A stretch of 64,000 nucleotides of DNA from Cryobacterium sp. PH29-G1 (GTDB taxonomy: Bacteria > Actinomycetota > Actinomycetes > Actinomycetales > Microbacteriaceae): positions 55,607 to 119,606 of the forward strand of contig NZ_JASISY010000011.1 in the NCBI RefSeq assembly GCF_030063365.1, given 5' to 3'. This document shows positions 33,813 through 42,990 of the stretch, one piece after another. The notes below the pieces were generated by a model. It was not told where the DNA came from and did not search any database. It worked only from the letters and a program-made list of their open reading frames with translations. The position numbers and the translations under genes were made by a program. How positions within the stretch are numbered: the first letter of the stretch is position 1; each line of letters starts with the position of its first letter.

Positions 33813-35402
33813 TTGCCCGGTGGCGACGGACTGTTAAATCACGATCTCCTTCAAGGCGAGAAGGGCCCGCAGGATGCCTGTGGCGTTTTTGGCGTCTGGG
33901 CTCCCGGAGAAGAAGTGGCAAAGCTCAGCTACTTCGGTCTCTATGCCCTGCAACACCGCGGTCAGGAATCGGCCGGTATCGCCACGAGCGATGGCAGCAA
34001 AATCCTCATCTACAAAGACATGGGACTGGTCTCCCAGGTCTTCAACGAGGCCTCGCTGAGCACACTGCTCGGGCACATTGCCGTCGGTCACACCCGGTAT
34101 TCCACAACCGGATCATCGAGCTGGCAGAACGCCCAGCCGACCCTCGGTCGTACCGCGAGTGGAACCGTGGCCCTCGGCCACAACGGTAACCTCACCAACA
34201 CGGCTGAGCTGCTGCAACTGGTGCACGAGCGCTACCCGCAGGTTGACGGCGAACTCGCTCGCGGCAACACGACCGACACCGCCGTGGTCACCGCCCTGCT
34301 CACCGGCGACCTCGACCACACCCTGGAAGCCACCGCGCTTGAGGTGCTGCCGCGCCTCCGCGGTGCGTACTGCCTCGTCTTCATGGACGAAACCACACTG
34401 TATGCGGCCCGCGACCCACAGGGTGTGCGGCCGCTCGTGCTCGGCCGTCTCGAACGCGGCTGGGTGGTCGCCTCCGAGACCGCCGCTCTCGACATCGTCG
34501 GTGCGAGCTTCGTGCGCGAGGTCGAACCGGGCGAGCTCATCACCATTGATGAGAACGGGCTGCGCACGCAGCGGTTTGCGGCAGCCGACCCTAAGGGTTG
34601 CGTCTTTGAGTATGTCTACCTGGCCCGCCCCGACACCACGATCGCTGGTCGCGGCGTGCACGAGGCGCGGGTTGAGATGGGGCGCCGGCTTGCCGCCGAG
34701 CACCCGGTCGAGGCCGACCTCGTCATCCCCACCCCGGAATCCGGTACGCCAGCAGCCATCGGCTACGCGCAGGCGTCGGGCATTCCATTCGGTCAGGGTC
34801 TGGTCAAGAACTCCTATGTCGGCCGCACCTTCATCGCGCCGTCGCAGACCATCCGGCAGCGCGGCATCCGTTTGAAATTGAACCCACTCAAAAACGTCAT
34901 CAAGGGCAAGCGACTGATCGTGGTTGATGACTCGATCGTGCGCGGCAACACCCAGCGCGCCCTCGTGAGCATGTTGCGCGAGGCCGGCGCTGCCGAGGTG
35001 CATGTGCGCATCTCGAGCCCGCCCATCACCTGGCCGTGTTTCTACGGCATCGACTTCGCCAGCCGCGCCGAACTCGTGGCGACCGGCCTGGAGATCGATG
35101 AGGTTCGCCAGTCGATCGGTGCCGACAGCCTCGGCTACCTCTCCGAAGACGGCATGATCGAAGCCACCGAGCAGCCGCGCGAACGCCTGTGCACCGCGTG
35201 CTTCACCGGTATCTACCCGATTCCGCTTCCGGAGTCGCAGCACCTCGGCAAGAACCTGTTGGAACGTCCGGCCGCATCCAACGGGTGCGACCCCGGCCCG
35301 GATTCCGATCTGGAAGCCGTGCTGGCACCCGCCGCACGCAAAGAAGAAGCCCTCGCCCGCCTGGGCCAGGTACCGTTCGGTGACCCGGGAAGACCAGAAT
35401 GA
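33813..35402 (+). CDS. purF: Amidophosphoribosyltransferase
   Basis: First committed enzyme of purine synthesis (PRPP + Gln to phosphoribosylamine), 529 aa. A 22-residue propeptide precedes the nucleophile Cys23 in DACGVFGVW. Further motifs are LQHRGQESAGIA, VGHTRYSTTGSS, and the PRPP loop VVDDSIVRGNT near residue 372. Cysteines in KGCVFEY, WPCFYG and CTACFTG match the B. subtilis-type 4Fe-4S enzyme that needs propeptide removal. It is called from TTG 33813 with GAGG upstream; no ATG or GTG fits. The stop overlaps the purM ATG. Confidence 0.95.
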   Translation: MPGGDGLLNHDLLQGEKGPQDACGVFGVWAPGEEVAKLSYFGLYALQHRGQESAGIATSDGSKILIYKDMGLVSQVFNEASLSTLLGHIAVGHTRYSTTGSSSWQNAQPTLGRTASGTVALGHNGNLTNTAELLQLVHERYPQVDGELARGNTTDTAVVTALLTGDLDHTLEATALEVLPRLRGAYCLVFMDETTLYAARDPQGVRPLVLGRLERGWVVASETAALDIVGASFVREVEPGELITIDENGLRTQRFAAADPKGCVFEYVYLARPDTTIAGRGVHEARVEMGRRLAAEHPVEADLVIPTPESGTPAAIGYAQASGIPFGQGLVKNSYVGRTFIAPSQTIRQRGIRLKLNPLKNVIKGKRLIVVDDSIVRGNTQRALVSMLREAGAAEVHVRISSPPITWPCFYGIDFASRAELVATGLEIDEVRQSIGADSLGYLSEDGMIEATEQPRERLCTACFTGIYPIPLPESQHLGKNLLERPAASNGCDPGPDSDLEAVLAPAARKEEALARLGQVPFGDPGRPE

Positions 35403-36520
35403 GCAACGCCCCCACAACGTCCAACGCATCGTACGCCGCCGCCGGAGTCGACACCCGGGCCGGCGACCTTGCGGTTGAACTCATGAAGTCGGCCGTGTCG
35501 AAAACGCACGGCCCGGAGGTCTGGGGCGGTGTCGGCGGGTTCGCCGGACTGTTCGACGTGTCCTTCCTCACCAAGTTTCGCCAGCCCCTGCTGGCCACGT
35601 CGACGGACGGCGTCGGCACGAAAGTCGCCATCGCGCAGGCCATCGACAAGCACGACACCATCGGGCAAGACCTGGTCGGCATGGTCGTGGATGACATCAT
35701 CGTGGTCGGCGCCCGTCCGCTGTTCATGACCGACTACATTGCCTGCGGCAAGGTGGTGCCGGAGCGCATCGCATCGATCGTGGCCGGCATCGCCCGCGCC
35801 TGTTCCGAGACCGGAACCGCCCTCGTCGGCGGTGAAACCGCCGAACACCCCGGCCTGCTCGGCCCCGATGACTACGACGTGGCCGGGGCAGCCACCGGCG
35901 TGGTGGAAGCCGACCAGGTGCTCGGCGCCGACAACGTCATCGCCGGCGACGTTGTCATTGCGATGGCCTCCAGCGGCCTGCACTCCAACGGCTATTCGCT
36001 CGTGCGCCACATTCTGGCGCAGCGGGGCATCGGCTACACCGATACCTCAGCCGAACTCGGCGGCATGGTCGGCGAGGTTCTGCTCGAGCCGACCCGCCTG
36101 TACACCGGTCCGTTGCTCGACGTGCTCGGCGACCCGGACCTGGCCGGCGCCATCCATTCGCTCAGCCACGTCACCGGCGGCGGCATTGCCGCGAACCTCG
36201 CTCGGGTGCTGCCGGTCGGCTCCTGGGTTGAGGTCGACCGTTCCACCTGGTCGCCCGCACCGGTCTTCCGCGTGCTGGGCGACATGGCCGGTTCCACGCT
36301 GGAAAGCGCGGAGGGAACCTGGAACCTCGGCATCGGAATGTTCGCGGTCGTCGACGCAGCCTCCGCATCATCGGTCATTGCCCGACTGGCTGCGAGCGGC
36401 ATCCCGGCTTGGGTCACCGGTCGCGTGTCGCGTGCCGCGCACGATCTGACCGGGTTCGAACAGGGAGCAAAGGGCGTCAACGGTGGTGCAGTGCGCCTGG
36501 TCGGCGCCTACGCCGACTAG
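35399..36520 (+). CDS. purM: Phosphoribosylformylglycinamidine cyclo-ligase
   Basis: Closes the imidazole ring (FGAM to AIR), 373 aa. Motifs are SYAAAGVDTRAGD, LLATSTDGVGTKV, MVVDDIIVVGARPLF, LVGGETAEHPG and HVTGGGIAANLAR, covering the PurM N- and C-domains in order. ATG 35399 overlaps the purF stop (ATGA), a conserved purF-purM coupling. The DUF2207 gene follows after 29 bp. Confidence 0.96.
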   Translation: MSNAPTTSNASYAAAGVDTRAGDLAVELMKSAVSKTHGPEVWGGVGGFAGLFDVSFLTKFRQPLLATSTDGVGTKVAIAQAIDKHDTIGQDLVGMVVDDIIVVGARPLFMTDYIACGKVVPERIASIVAGIARACSETGTALVGGETAEHPGLLGPDDYDVAGAATGVVEADQVLGADNVIAGDVVIAMASSGLHSNGYSLVRHILAQRGIGYTDTSAELGGMVGEVLLEPTRLYTGPLLDVLGDPDLAGAIHSLSHVTGGGIAANLARVLPVGSWVEVDRSTWSPAPVFRVLGDMAGSTLESAEGTWNLGIGMFAVVDAASASSVIARLAASGIPAWVTGRVSRAAHDLTGFEQGAKGVNGGAVRLVGAYAD

Positions 36521-36549
36521 CCCAACCTGCACCAACCGGGGGAAACATC

Positions 36550-39414
36550 ATGCGGGGTACCGACAGTACGATTGACGACGCCGAGCGTATCCCGGCGGAA
36601 GCGCCGAAGCATTCCTGGTTGTACGCGGCGCTCTCCAAGCGGATGCTACTCACCGAGGCTTGGCTCCGCTCTCACGGCGGTTTCAAACTACGCCTCGGTA
36701 TCGGTGCGTTCTGGGGTGTTGTGGCTCTGGTCGGCATGATTTTGCTGGTCGGCCCGGTGATCAACCAGCCGCTCAGCCTGGACGACATCACCGAATCGGC
36801 CTCGACCGCAACTGCCCAGTGGATCGCCCGCGATTTTGTCGTCGACTATCGCCTGTCCCGCACCGCCGACGGCGGACTGCGGGCCCAGGTGGAAGAGCGC
36901 ATCACCGCCGTCTTTCCCGACGGTACCGACGAAGACGGTATTCAGCGGGTGCTCGCCACCCAGTACCAGGGGCACGCCCTCACCCCGACCGCGATTGCGG
37001 CCACCCTCGATGGCGACCCGGTCACGGTCGGGCAGTCCGCGAGCGCGACCCAACTCACCCTGACGGTGGGCGGCAGCACGCCGCTGCAGGGCGACCACGA
37101 GATCGTGCTCCGCTACGACCTGCAGAATCTGGCCTATGCGGCAACGGACACCGGGTCGGAGCAACCCATCGACCTGCTGCAGTGGGACGTTTTCGGGCCG
37201 TCCTGGCCGCAGGGTTTCGCCGGGCTGGACGTGCTCGTGACGATGCCCGGCGATCTTGCCGATCAACTCGTCAGCCAGCCCCGTGGCACCGTCGCCTGGA
37301 CCCTGCTGAGCGCCGGGGATTGGCTTGAGCCCGAACCCGGTACCGGGTCCGAGGTGAGCTACCGGTTCAGCAGCGAGCAGAACATCCCCCCGCACGCCCA
37401 GGCCTGGTTCACCATGAAATTCGAACCCGGCACGTTCACGATGCCCGCGCCGACAGCCCTGTTCTGGGTGCAGACGTTCGGTCCGCTGGCGCCGCTGGCC
37501 GTGCTCGGGCTGGTGCTGCTGCTCGCGTTTGCCGCCCGAGCGGTGGCGTGGAGCGATGCTCGCGGCCTGCCCTGGTTCGTGGCCCAGTTCGATCCGCCCA
37601 AAAAAGTGACACCACGGATGGCCGCGCAGATTCTGCGCACTCCCGCAACGAGCGAACTTGCCGGGGCTCTCGCCGATGCCCAGGATCCAGACATTTCTCG
37701 GGCCAACCGGCAGGCGCTCGTGATCGCTGCCGCGAAGGTCGCGGGGCGCACCGGCCGGCTCGGCGACTGGCCCCGCGCTATTTCCCACTATCTCGCCTCC
37801 GGCGAACGCCGCGCCCAGCTGACCCGGGGATTTCGCCGGGTACCGCGTGGTTTTGTTCGTGACCTGTTCATTGCCGCGCCGCTCGCCCTGACCATCGTGC
37901 AGTGGGGCCTGGTGCGGCAGCTGTCCCATCAGGCTGAGCTGTCGGTGGTGTGGTGGCCGGTTGCCTTCGTGATCGTCTCCACGGCAATTTCCGCGGTCAT
38001 TCTGTGGATCGCACTGTCGGTGCGGCCGCTCACGAGCCGTGGTGCCCTGGTGAAACAGCACCTGCTCGGCATCGGTGTGTACGCAGAGCGCACTCGCCTG
38101 CTCGCGCGTGGCAGAACGGATGACCCGCTGCTTCCCTACGGCGTGCTCACGGCGCAGCCGAGAACCGCCGGCGCCGGCGTGGTCGCCCTGATCGAGAGCG
38201 AGTTCGGGGCTGCGGGGGCCTCAAATGGATGGCGCAAGGGCGGATTTTTGACCTGGCCGCGCATCCTGGTGCGGATGTTCTCTGCTCTTCTCGTGATCGG
38301 TGCGTTCACCGTATCGATACTGCTGCCGCCTCCGTACGGGATGGGCAACTCGTACTCCTCCTATTGGGGCAACCTGACCGGGAATCTGTGGACCGAGGTG
38401 CACTCCATCGACATGACCGGCGTGTTGACTCGCACCGTGGACGGCGCGGCACGCGTCGAGGTCACTGAGCGGCTCAGCGTTGAGTTCGACCCGGCGGGAT
38501 CCAGCGTTCCGCAGTTCGTGCAGCAGTGGCCGAACATGATTGACGGGCAGGATCTCGGACTTCGGGTGGAGTCCGTGACCATTGCCGGCGGAGACGTCCC
38601 GTTCACAACACAGCAGGATTTCGACACCGTGCTGATGCGTACGACGCTCGCTGACCCCGTGGTGGGCACGCACGACGTGAACGTCCACTATTCGATGGCC
38701 TCCGCCGCCGCGGCGGTGGAACGCGACGGCGCCGTGGTCGACAGCGTTCGTTGGGCAGCCCTTCTCGACGGCTGGGAATACAACTCCCAGTGGGGAGGCG
38801 GATTGGTGCCCGCAGAGGTCAACATCGAATTTCGGATGGCCGACGACCTCGCGAAACTCGCCGTATCGAGCGGGTGGATCACCAAGGACACCTCCGCAGA
38901 CGAAGTTCGCGACTGGGCGCCCGCCGTGGAACCGTTCACCGACTCGGCGATCGTGGACGGTGCCGAGTCACACCGGCTTGTCGTGGCGGCCACCGACGGC
39001 GGCGGTTGGCCGTTCGACTACACGGTGGACGACGTGGGAGCCAACGTCATTTTTCCCGCCGGAACGTTTGTCGGTCCCGACCAAAACGCGCTGCGCCTGA
39101 CGCAGTTTCAGCACGCCGCCCCGCTCCCGATTGTGATGGGACTCGGCCTGCTGGGTGCCGCGCTCGGATTGATCGGCACCGTGCTGGGGTTTCGCCGCTC
39201 GCGGCGTGCCTTCGCCCCCAGCCTGGGCCGCGATCTGGTGCGGTGGCTGGCGTCGGCCGCGACGATCGCCGCATTCATCCTCTTCATCTGGACGAGCTTG
39301 AACATGGCGGGCGACCACCCGTACTTCCCGCTGCTGGGTCTTCCGGCCGTCGCCGCGGTGTTGACGTGCTCGATGAGCCTCGTATTGACCCGAGCGTCGC
39401 GCCAGCGCAGCTAG
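36550..39414 (+). CDS. Large membrane protein with two DUF2207 ectodomains
   Basis: 954 aa. An N-terminal TM helix (about residue 55) leads to ectodomain 1 (FVVDYRLSRTADGGLRAQVE...), a TM pair near residue 310, a cytoplasmic segment with KKVTPRMAAQIL (DUF2207-type), two TM helices (about 440-500), another helix near 580, ectodomain 2 (MTGVLTRTVDGAARVEVTE...) and two to three C-terminal helices. The two ectodomains start alike, so the gene is an internal duplication or fusion of a DUF2207 protein (usual 550-650 aa). Function is unknown; such proteins are thought to act at the cell envelope. GGGGGAAA precedes ATG 36550, 29 bp after purM. Confidence 0.82.
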   Translation: MRGTDSTIDDAERIPAEAPKHSWLYAALSKRMLLTEAWLRSHGGFKLRLGIGAFWGVVALVGMILLVGPVINQPLSLDDITESASTATAQWIARDFVVDYRLSRTADGGLRAQVEERITAVFPDGTDEDGIQRVLATQYQGHALTPTAIAATLDGDPVTVGQSASATQLTLTVGGSTPLQGDHEIVLRYDLQNLAYAATDTGSEQPIDLLQWDVFGPSWPQGFAGLDVLVTMPGDLADQLVSQPRGTVAWTLLSAGDWLEPEPGTGSEVSYRFSSEQNIPPHAQAWFTMKFEPGTFTMPAPTALFWVQTFGPLAPLAVLGLVLLLAFAARAVAWSDARGLPWFVAQFDPPKKVTPRMAAQILRTPATSELAGALADAQDPDISRANRQALVIAAAKVAGRTGRLGDWPRAISHYLASGERRAQLTRGFRRVPRGFVRDLFIAAPLALTIVQWGLVRQLSHQAELSVVWWPVAFVIVSTAISAVILWIALSVRPLTSRGALVKQHLLGIGVYAERTRLLARGRTDDPLLPYGVLTAQPRTAGAGVVALIESEFGAAGASNGWRKGGFLTWPRILVRMFSALLVIGAFTVSILLPPPYGMGNSYSSYWGNLTGNLWTEVHSIDMTGVLTRTVDGAARVEVTERLSVEFDPAGSSVPQFVQQWPNMIDGQDLGLRVESVTIAGGDVPFTTQQDFDTVLMRTTLADPVVGTHDVNVHYSMASAAAAVERDGAVVDSVRWAALLDGWEYNSQWGGGLVPAEVNIEFRMADDLAKLAVSSGWITKDTSADEVRDWAPAVEPFTDSAIVDGAESHRLVVAATDGGGWPFDYTVDDVGANVIFPAGTFVGPDQNALRLTQFQHAAPLPIVMGLGLLGAALGLIGTVLGFRRSRRAFAPSLGRDLVRWLASAATIAAFILFIWTSLNMAGDHPYFPLLGLPAVAAVLTCSMSLVLTRASRQRS

Positions 39415-39420
39415 CCTCAC

Positions 39421-39441
39421 CCGGTTGCCGGTTGCCGGTTG
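39421..39441. repeat. 7-bp tandem repeat (CCGGTTG x3)
   Basis: Three perfect CCGGTTG units plus a decayed fourth lie in the 51-bp gap between the convergent DUF2207 and DUF3073 genes. No terminator-like stem is obvious. Confidence 0.8.
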
Positions 39442-39465
39442 CCGTTAGCCGAGTACCGGCGGAGC

Positions 39466-39753
39466 CTAGGCCCGCTTCTGCTCGTCTTCGGTGGCGTAGT
39501 GGTCGACGTAACGATCGTCGTCATCGTCGGGGTCGTCGTCGTCATCGGCGGAATCCGTGGCGCCGGAACCGGCGGCCTGCTTGTTCTTGTCCGCTTCGTA
39601 CTCGGGCCACTTGGCGAGATCCTCGTCGAGGCGCGGATCGGACGGATGCCCGGTCAGCTCGCGTTCCAGCGCGTTGTAGTTGGTATCCGGGCTGAAATAC
39701 TTCAGCTCCCGAGCTACCTTGGTGTGCTTTGCTTTTTGACGGCCGCGCCCCAT
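39466..39753 (-). CDS. DUF3073 small protein
   Basis: 95 aa. The N-terminus MGRGRQKAKHTKVARELKY is a basic patch typical of DUF3073, followed by FSPDTNYNALERELTG and a very acidic C-terminus (runs of Asp, residues 70-83). It is a conserved actinobacterial neighbour of purM; the charge pattern suggests RNA or ribosome contact, but the role is unknown. AAGGGGG lies upstream of ATG 39753. Confidence 0.9.
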   Translation of the reverse strand: MGRGRQKAKHTKVARELKYFSPDTNYNALERELTGHPSDPRLDEDLAKWPEYEADKNKQAAGSGATDSADDDDDPDDDDDRYVDHYATEDEQKRA

Positions 39754-39915
39754 GCGTGACCCCCTTACGATGCCAGGCCGAGCGAGTCGCGAGACCCTCG
39801 GGATTTGCCGAACGGAATGTGTAAAAACTAGAGTTTAGTTTAGCATGACGGGCCTAGCGCGCCACGGACACCGTTCGCACGGCAAATCCGTAGGAATGGT
39901 CTGGCTGAACGGGGG

Positions 39916-42054
39916 CTATTTGCGCTTGCGGCGACGCGATGACGAGGGGCGTGAGTGCGGCGGAACGGTTCCGAGAAGCGTCGTCGATTTCGTTGTGGTG
40001 TCGATCGTGCCCGGCGCATTCGTTGGTGGCGCGAGTGGGCGGCGTGACACCGGACGCGAACGCACGGGCTCGCCACGACGGTCCTGACCGGGGATAGGTC
40101 GGGACCGACGGCCGTAAATGAGCTCAGAGGAGTCCAGCAGCCACGGCACGAGCGCGATGGTGACGCCGTGCACGAGCATCAGCTTCTGACGCAGGCGACG
40201 GGCCTTGTGGTTGTGCAGCAGGCCTTCCCACCAGTGGCCCACGATGTAGATCGGCGTGTAGACGGTGATGACCTCGGCGCCGTGATCAGCGCGGCGACCA
40301 CGAATGTAGTTGATCAGCGGCCAGCTGATGTCGCGGTAGGGCGAGGAGAGAATGCGCAGCGGTACCTGAATATTCTGCTTGACCCAGGCCCGTTTGAGTT
40401 CCTTGGTCTCGGCGGTGTCGATGGAAACGTGCACCGCCTCGAGGCTGACGTGGCGCGCGGCAATGGCGTAGTCGAGGGCTTTGAGAACCGGCTTCTGCAT
40501 CTTGCCCACGAGCACGATGGCATGGTCACCCTGCGACCCGAACGTCGTGATCGGATCGACCTCGATCTCTTTGGCCACGTCACGGTAATAGCGGTTCACG
40601 CCCATCATGAGCAAGAACAGGATTGGCATCAGCACGAACACCAGCCAGGCACCGTGGGTGAACTTGGTGATGGTGACCACGATGAGCACCACCCCGGTCA
40701 GAAGCGCGCCAAAACCGTTGATCGACAGGCTCAGGATGATTGAGCCCCGATTCGGAGGGTTCTTCTGCAGCAGCTTGAGCCAGTGCCGAACCATGCCGGT
40801 TTGCCCGAGCGTGAACGACACGAACACGCCGATGATGTAGAGCTGAATGAGCACGGTGAGGTTGGCCCGGTAGACCACGAGGATCACGCAGGCCGCGAGT
40901 GCGAGCAGCACAACGCCGTTCGAGTAGATCAGGCGGTCGCCGCGGGTGCTCAGCGACTTGGGTGCGTATTTGTCCTGGGCGAGCACGGAGCCGAGCAGCG
41001 GGAATCCGTTGAACGCCGTGTTCGCGGCGAGCAGGAGCACGGCGGCGGTTGCGGCCTGCAACACGAAGAACATGATCGAGTAGTTGCCGAAGGTGGCGGC
41101 CGCGACCTGCGCGATCAGGCTGCGCTGCGGTGCCGTGGCGCACTCGTCCCAGCCGATCAGATCGCAGGGATGCTCGGCGTAGTGCACCTTGGAGACCAGG
41201 GCGAGAATGGTCAGTCCGATGAACAGTACGATCGCGATGCCGCCCATCAGGGTCAGCGTGCGCTGGGCATTCTTGACCTTGGGGTGTTTGAAGGCGGGCA
41301 CCCCGTTGGCGATGGCTTCCACGCCGGTCAGGGCGGAGCATCCGCTGGCGAAAGACCGCAGCAGCAGCAGGATGAACGCGGACTGGGCCAGGTTGTGCGA
41401 CGTAACGTCGAACCCGGCCGATTCGGCGGTGGGCGCATCGCCGAGGGCAACCCGCACCAGGCCGACCACGATCATGAGCAGAACGCTCGCCACGAACAGA
41501 TAGGTGGGAATGGCGAAGGCTTTGCTGGATTCACGCACCCCGCGCAGGTTGACGGCGGCGAGCAGAATAACGAAGAATACGGCGAATTCGACCCGCAGCG
41601 GCGCCAGAAACGGCAGGGCCGAGATGATGTTGTCCACACCGCTGGCGACCGACACCACCACGGTCATCACGTAGTCGACCAGCAGAGCGGATGCGACGAC
41701 CAGGCCGGCCTTCTCGCCTAGGTTCTTGTGGGCGACCTCGTAGTCGCCGCCGCCGGAGGGATAGGCCTTGATGAGCTGGCGGTACGACGCGACCACGACG
41801 ACGAGCAGCACGACCACGACCGCGGCAACCCACGGCGCGAAGCTCAGAAAGGCGAGCCCGCCGAGGGTGAGAATCATCAGGAGTTCTTGCGGCGCGTAGG
41901 CCACGCTCGACAACGGGTCGCTCGCAAAGATGGGAAGAGCTAGGTGCTTGGGCAGCAGTTGGCCGTCCAAATGCTCGGTGGGGAGCGGATCGCCGATGAT
42001 CCACCGCTTGGGTGAACGACTTTCCGGTACTGGGGCGTTCGCCTCGGGTGTCAC
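39916..42054 (-). CDS. APC-family permease, KimA/YdaO-like potassium importer
   Basis: Membrane permease of about 712 aa: roughly 12 TM helices (residues 40-510) and a cytoplasmic C-terminal domain (LVGKMQKPVLKALDYAIAARHVSLEAVHV) resembling the universal-stress-like tail of KimA, which imports K+ with protons and is inhibited by c-di-AMP in B. subtilis. FASDPLSSVAYAPQE in TM1 and ALTGVEAIANGVPAF in TM6 are typical. The tail ends Arg/Ser/Lys-rich. GTG 42054 is chosen because a TTGACA/TAGTGT promoter ends 8 nt before it (leaderless); ATG-initiated extension to 42147 would put the promoter inside the gene. Potassium specificity is inferred from family. Confidence 0.82.
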   Translation of the reverse strand: MTPEANAPVPESRSPKRWIIGDPLPTEHLDGQLLPKHLALPIFASDPLSSVAYAPQELLMILTLGGLAFLSFAPWVAAVVVVLLVVVVASYRQLIKAYPSGGGDYEVAHKNLGEKAGLVVASALLVDYVMTVVVSVASGVDNIISALPFLAPLRVEFAVFFVILLAAVNLRGVRESSKAFAIPTYLFVASVLLMIVVGLVRVALGDAPTAESAGFDVTSHNLAQSAFILLLLRSFASGCSALTGVEAIANGVPAFKHPKVKNAQRTLTLMGGIAIVLFIGLTILALVSKVHYAEHPCDLIGWDECATAPQRSLIAQVAAATFGNYSIMFFVLQAATAAVLLLAANTAFNGFPLLGSVLAQDKYAPKSLSTRGDRLIYSNGVVLLALAACVILVVYRANLTVLIQLYIIGVFVSFTLGQTGMVRHWLKLLQKNPPNRGSIILSLSINGFGALLTGVVLIVVTITKFTHGAWLVFVLMPILFLLMMGVNRYYRDVAKEIEVDPITTFGSQGDHAIVLVGKMQKPVLKALDYAIAARHVSLEAVHVSIDTAETKELKRAWVKQNIQVPLRILSSPYRDISWPLINYIRGRRADHGAEVITVYTPIYIVGHWWEGLLHNHKARRLRQKLMLVHGVTIALVPWLLDSSELIYGRRSRPIPGQDRRGEPVRSRPVSRRPLAPPTNAPGTIDTTTKSTTLLGTVPPHSRPSSSRRRKRK

Positions 42055-42062
42055 GAGGGATG

Positions 42063-42090
42063 ACACTACACCTACGACGGCCCCTGTCAA
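42063..42090 (-). promoter_or_regulatory. Leaderless promoter of the KimA-like permease
   Basis: On the minus strand TTGACA (42090-42085), a 16-bp spacer and TAGTGT (42068-42063) end 8 nt before GTG 42054. The expected transcript start falls at or next to the GTG, so there is no room for a riboswitch leader. Confidence 0.65.
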
Positions 42091-42273
42091 ATCATCTGGA
42101 TGGCTTCGGCGATTTCTCAGTTCGGGAACAGAGCAGTCCGGGGCCACGAACTCCTTCGCGGGGGCCGCGACGGCGGGTCATCCGCTCCCCGCTCAGACCG
42201 TGAGGGTAGGCGGATTTTGGGGGTCTGTAGCGTGTTGCGCGGGAGTTGCGCTGGCGGCCCCGAACGGCCAGGC

Positions 42274-42990
42274 CTACGGGTGCAGGGTGGCGAGGATGCT
42301 CGCGCGCACGTCGGCGAGTTGCCGACGCAGCGAGGAGACGGTGTCGGGCGGAACGATCGAGTGGGCGGCTTGCGCGCGCAGGTCTGTGCGCAGCTGCTGC
42401 CGAAACTCATTCAGCACCATGTCGGCCTCGTTCAGAGCGCGGCGGGAGTCCAGCCGGGCAGTAGCGTCCTCGTCGGTGGAGGGCGAGGCCGGATCTGTGG
42501 CCGGCGGCGTCGAGCGGGGGGTCTCTCCGGTCGACGAGCCCGCGGGATCCCAGGACTGGGGCGTGCCGTCGTAGCCGCGCGGAGCCGTGGGCGACGACAC
42601 ATTGCGGGCTTGGCGTGCGGCCGAGGCCAGATCGGCGCGCAGGGTTTTCATGGCGGAGTTCACGCCGGTACGCACCTGATCGGCCAGGCGCCGCACCGAG
42701 TCGGTCACCTCGTCTTCGATCGCGCCGAGCTCGCCGTCGCGGGCGAGCAGTTCGGCACGGCCGGCCTCCGTGATCTCGTAGACGGTTTTGCGGCCGTCGG
42801 CCTGCTTGGTGACGAGCCCGTCCTCCTCCAACTTGGCCAGCCGGGGGTAGATCGTGCCGGCACTCGGGCTGTAGGTGCCGCCGAAGCGGTCGCTGAGTGC
42901 CTGAATCAGCTCGTAGCCGTGCCGGGGGCGCTCAGCGAGCAGGCTCAACAGGTACAGGCGCAGGCTGCCGTGGGCGAACATGGCGCTCAT
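42274..42990 (-). CDS. PadR-family transcriptional regulator
   Basis: 238 aa. The winged helix is LYLLSLLAERPRHGYELIQAL, GGTYSPSAGTIYPRLAKLEEDGLV and KTVYEITEAGRAELLAR, the classic PadR N-domain. A helical effector/dimer part follows, with an unusual Ser/Thr/Pro-rich insert (SSPTAPRGYDGTPQ... to about residue 160) before the last helices. The ATG overlaps the DUF4097 stop (ATGA), a common actinobacterial pair. It probably binds the palindrome upstream of the pair. Confidence 0.9.
   Translation of the reverse strand: MSAMFAHGSLRLYLLSLLAERPRHGYELIQALSDRFGGTYSPSAGTIYPRLAKLEEDGLVTKQADGRKTVYEITEAGRAELLARDGELGAIEDEVTDSVRRLADQVRTGVNSAMKTLRADLASAARQARNVSSPTAPRGYDGTPQSWDPAGSSTGETPRSTPPATDPASPSTDEDATARLDSRRALNEADMVLNEFRQQLRTDLRAQAAHSIVPPDTVSSLRRQLADVRASILATLHP

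Noticed and set aside
42055..42270. c-di-AMP riboswitch before the KimA-like gene
   Set aside because: The visible promoter leaves no leader; no conserved ydaO motif was recognised.
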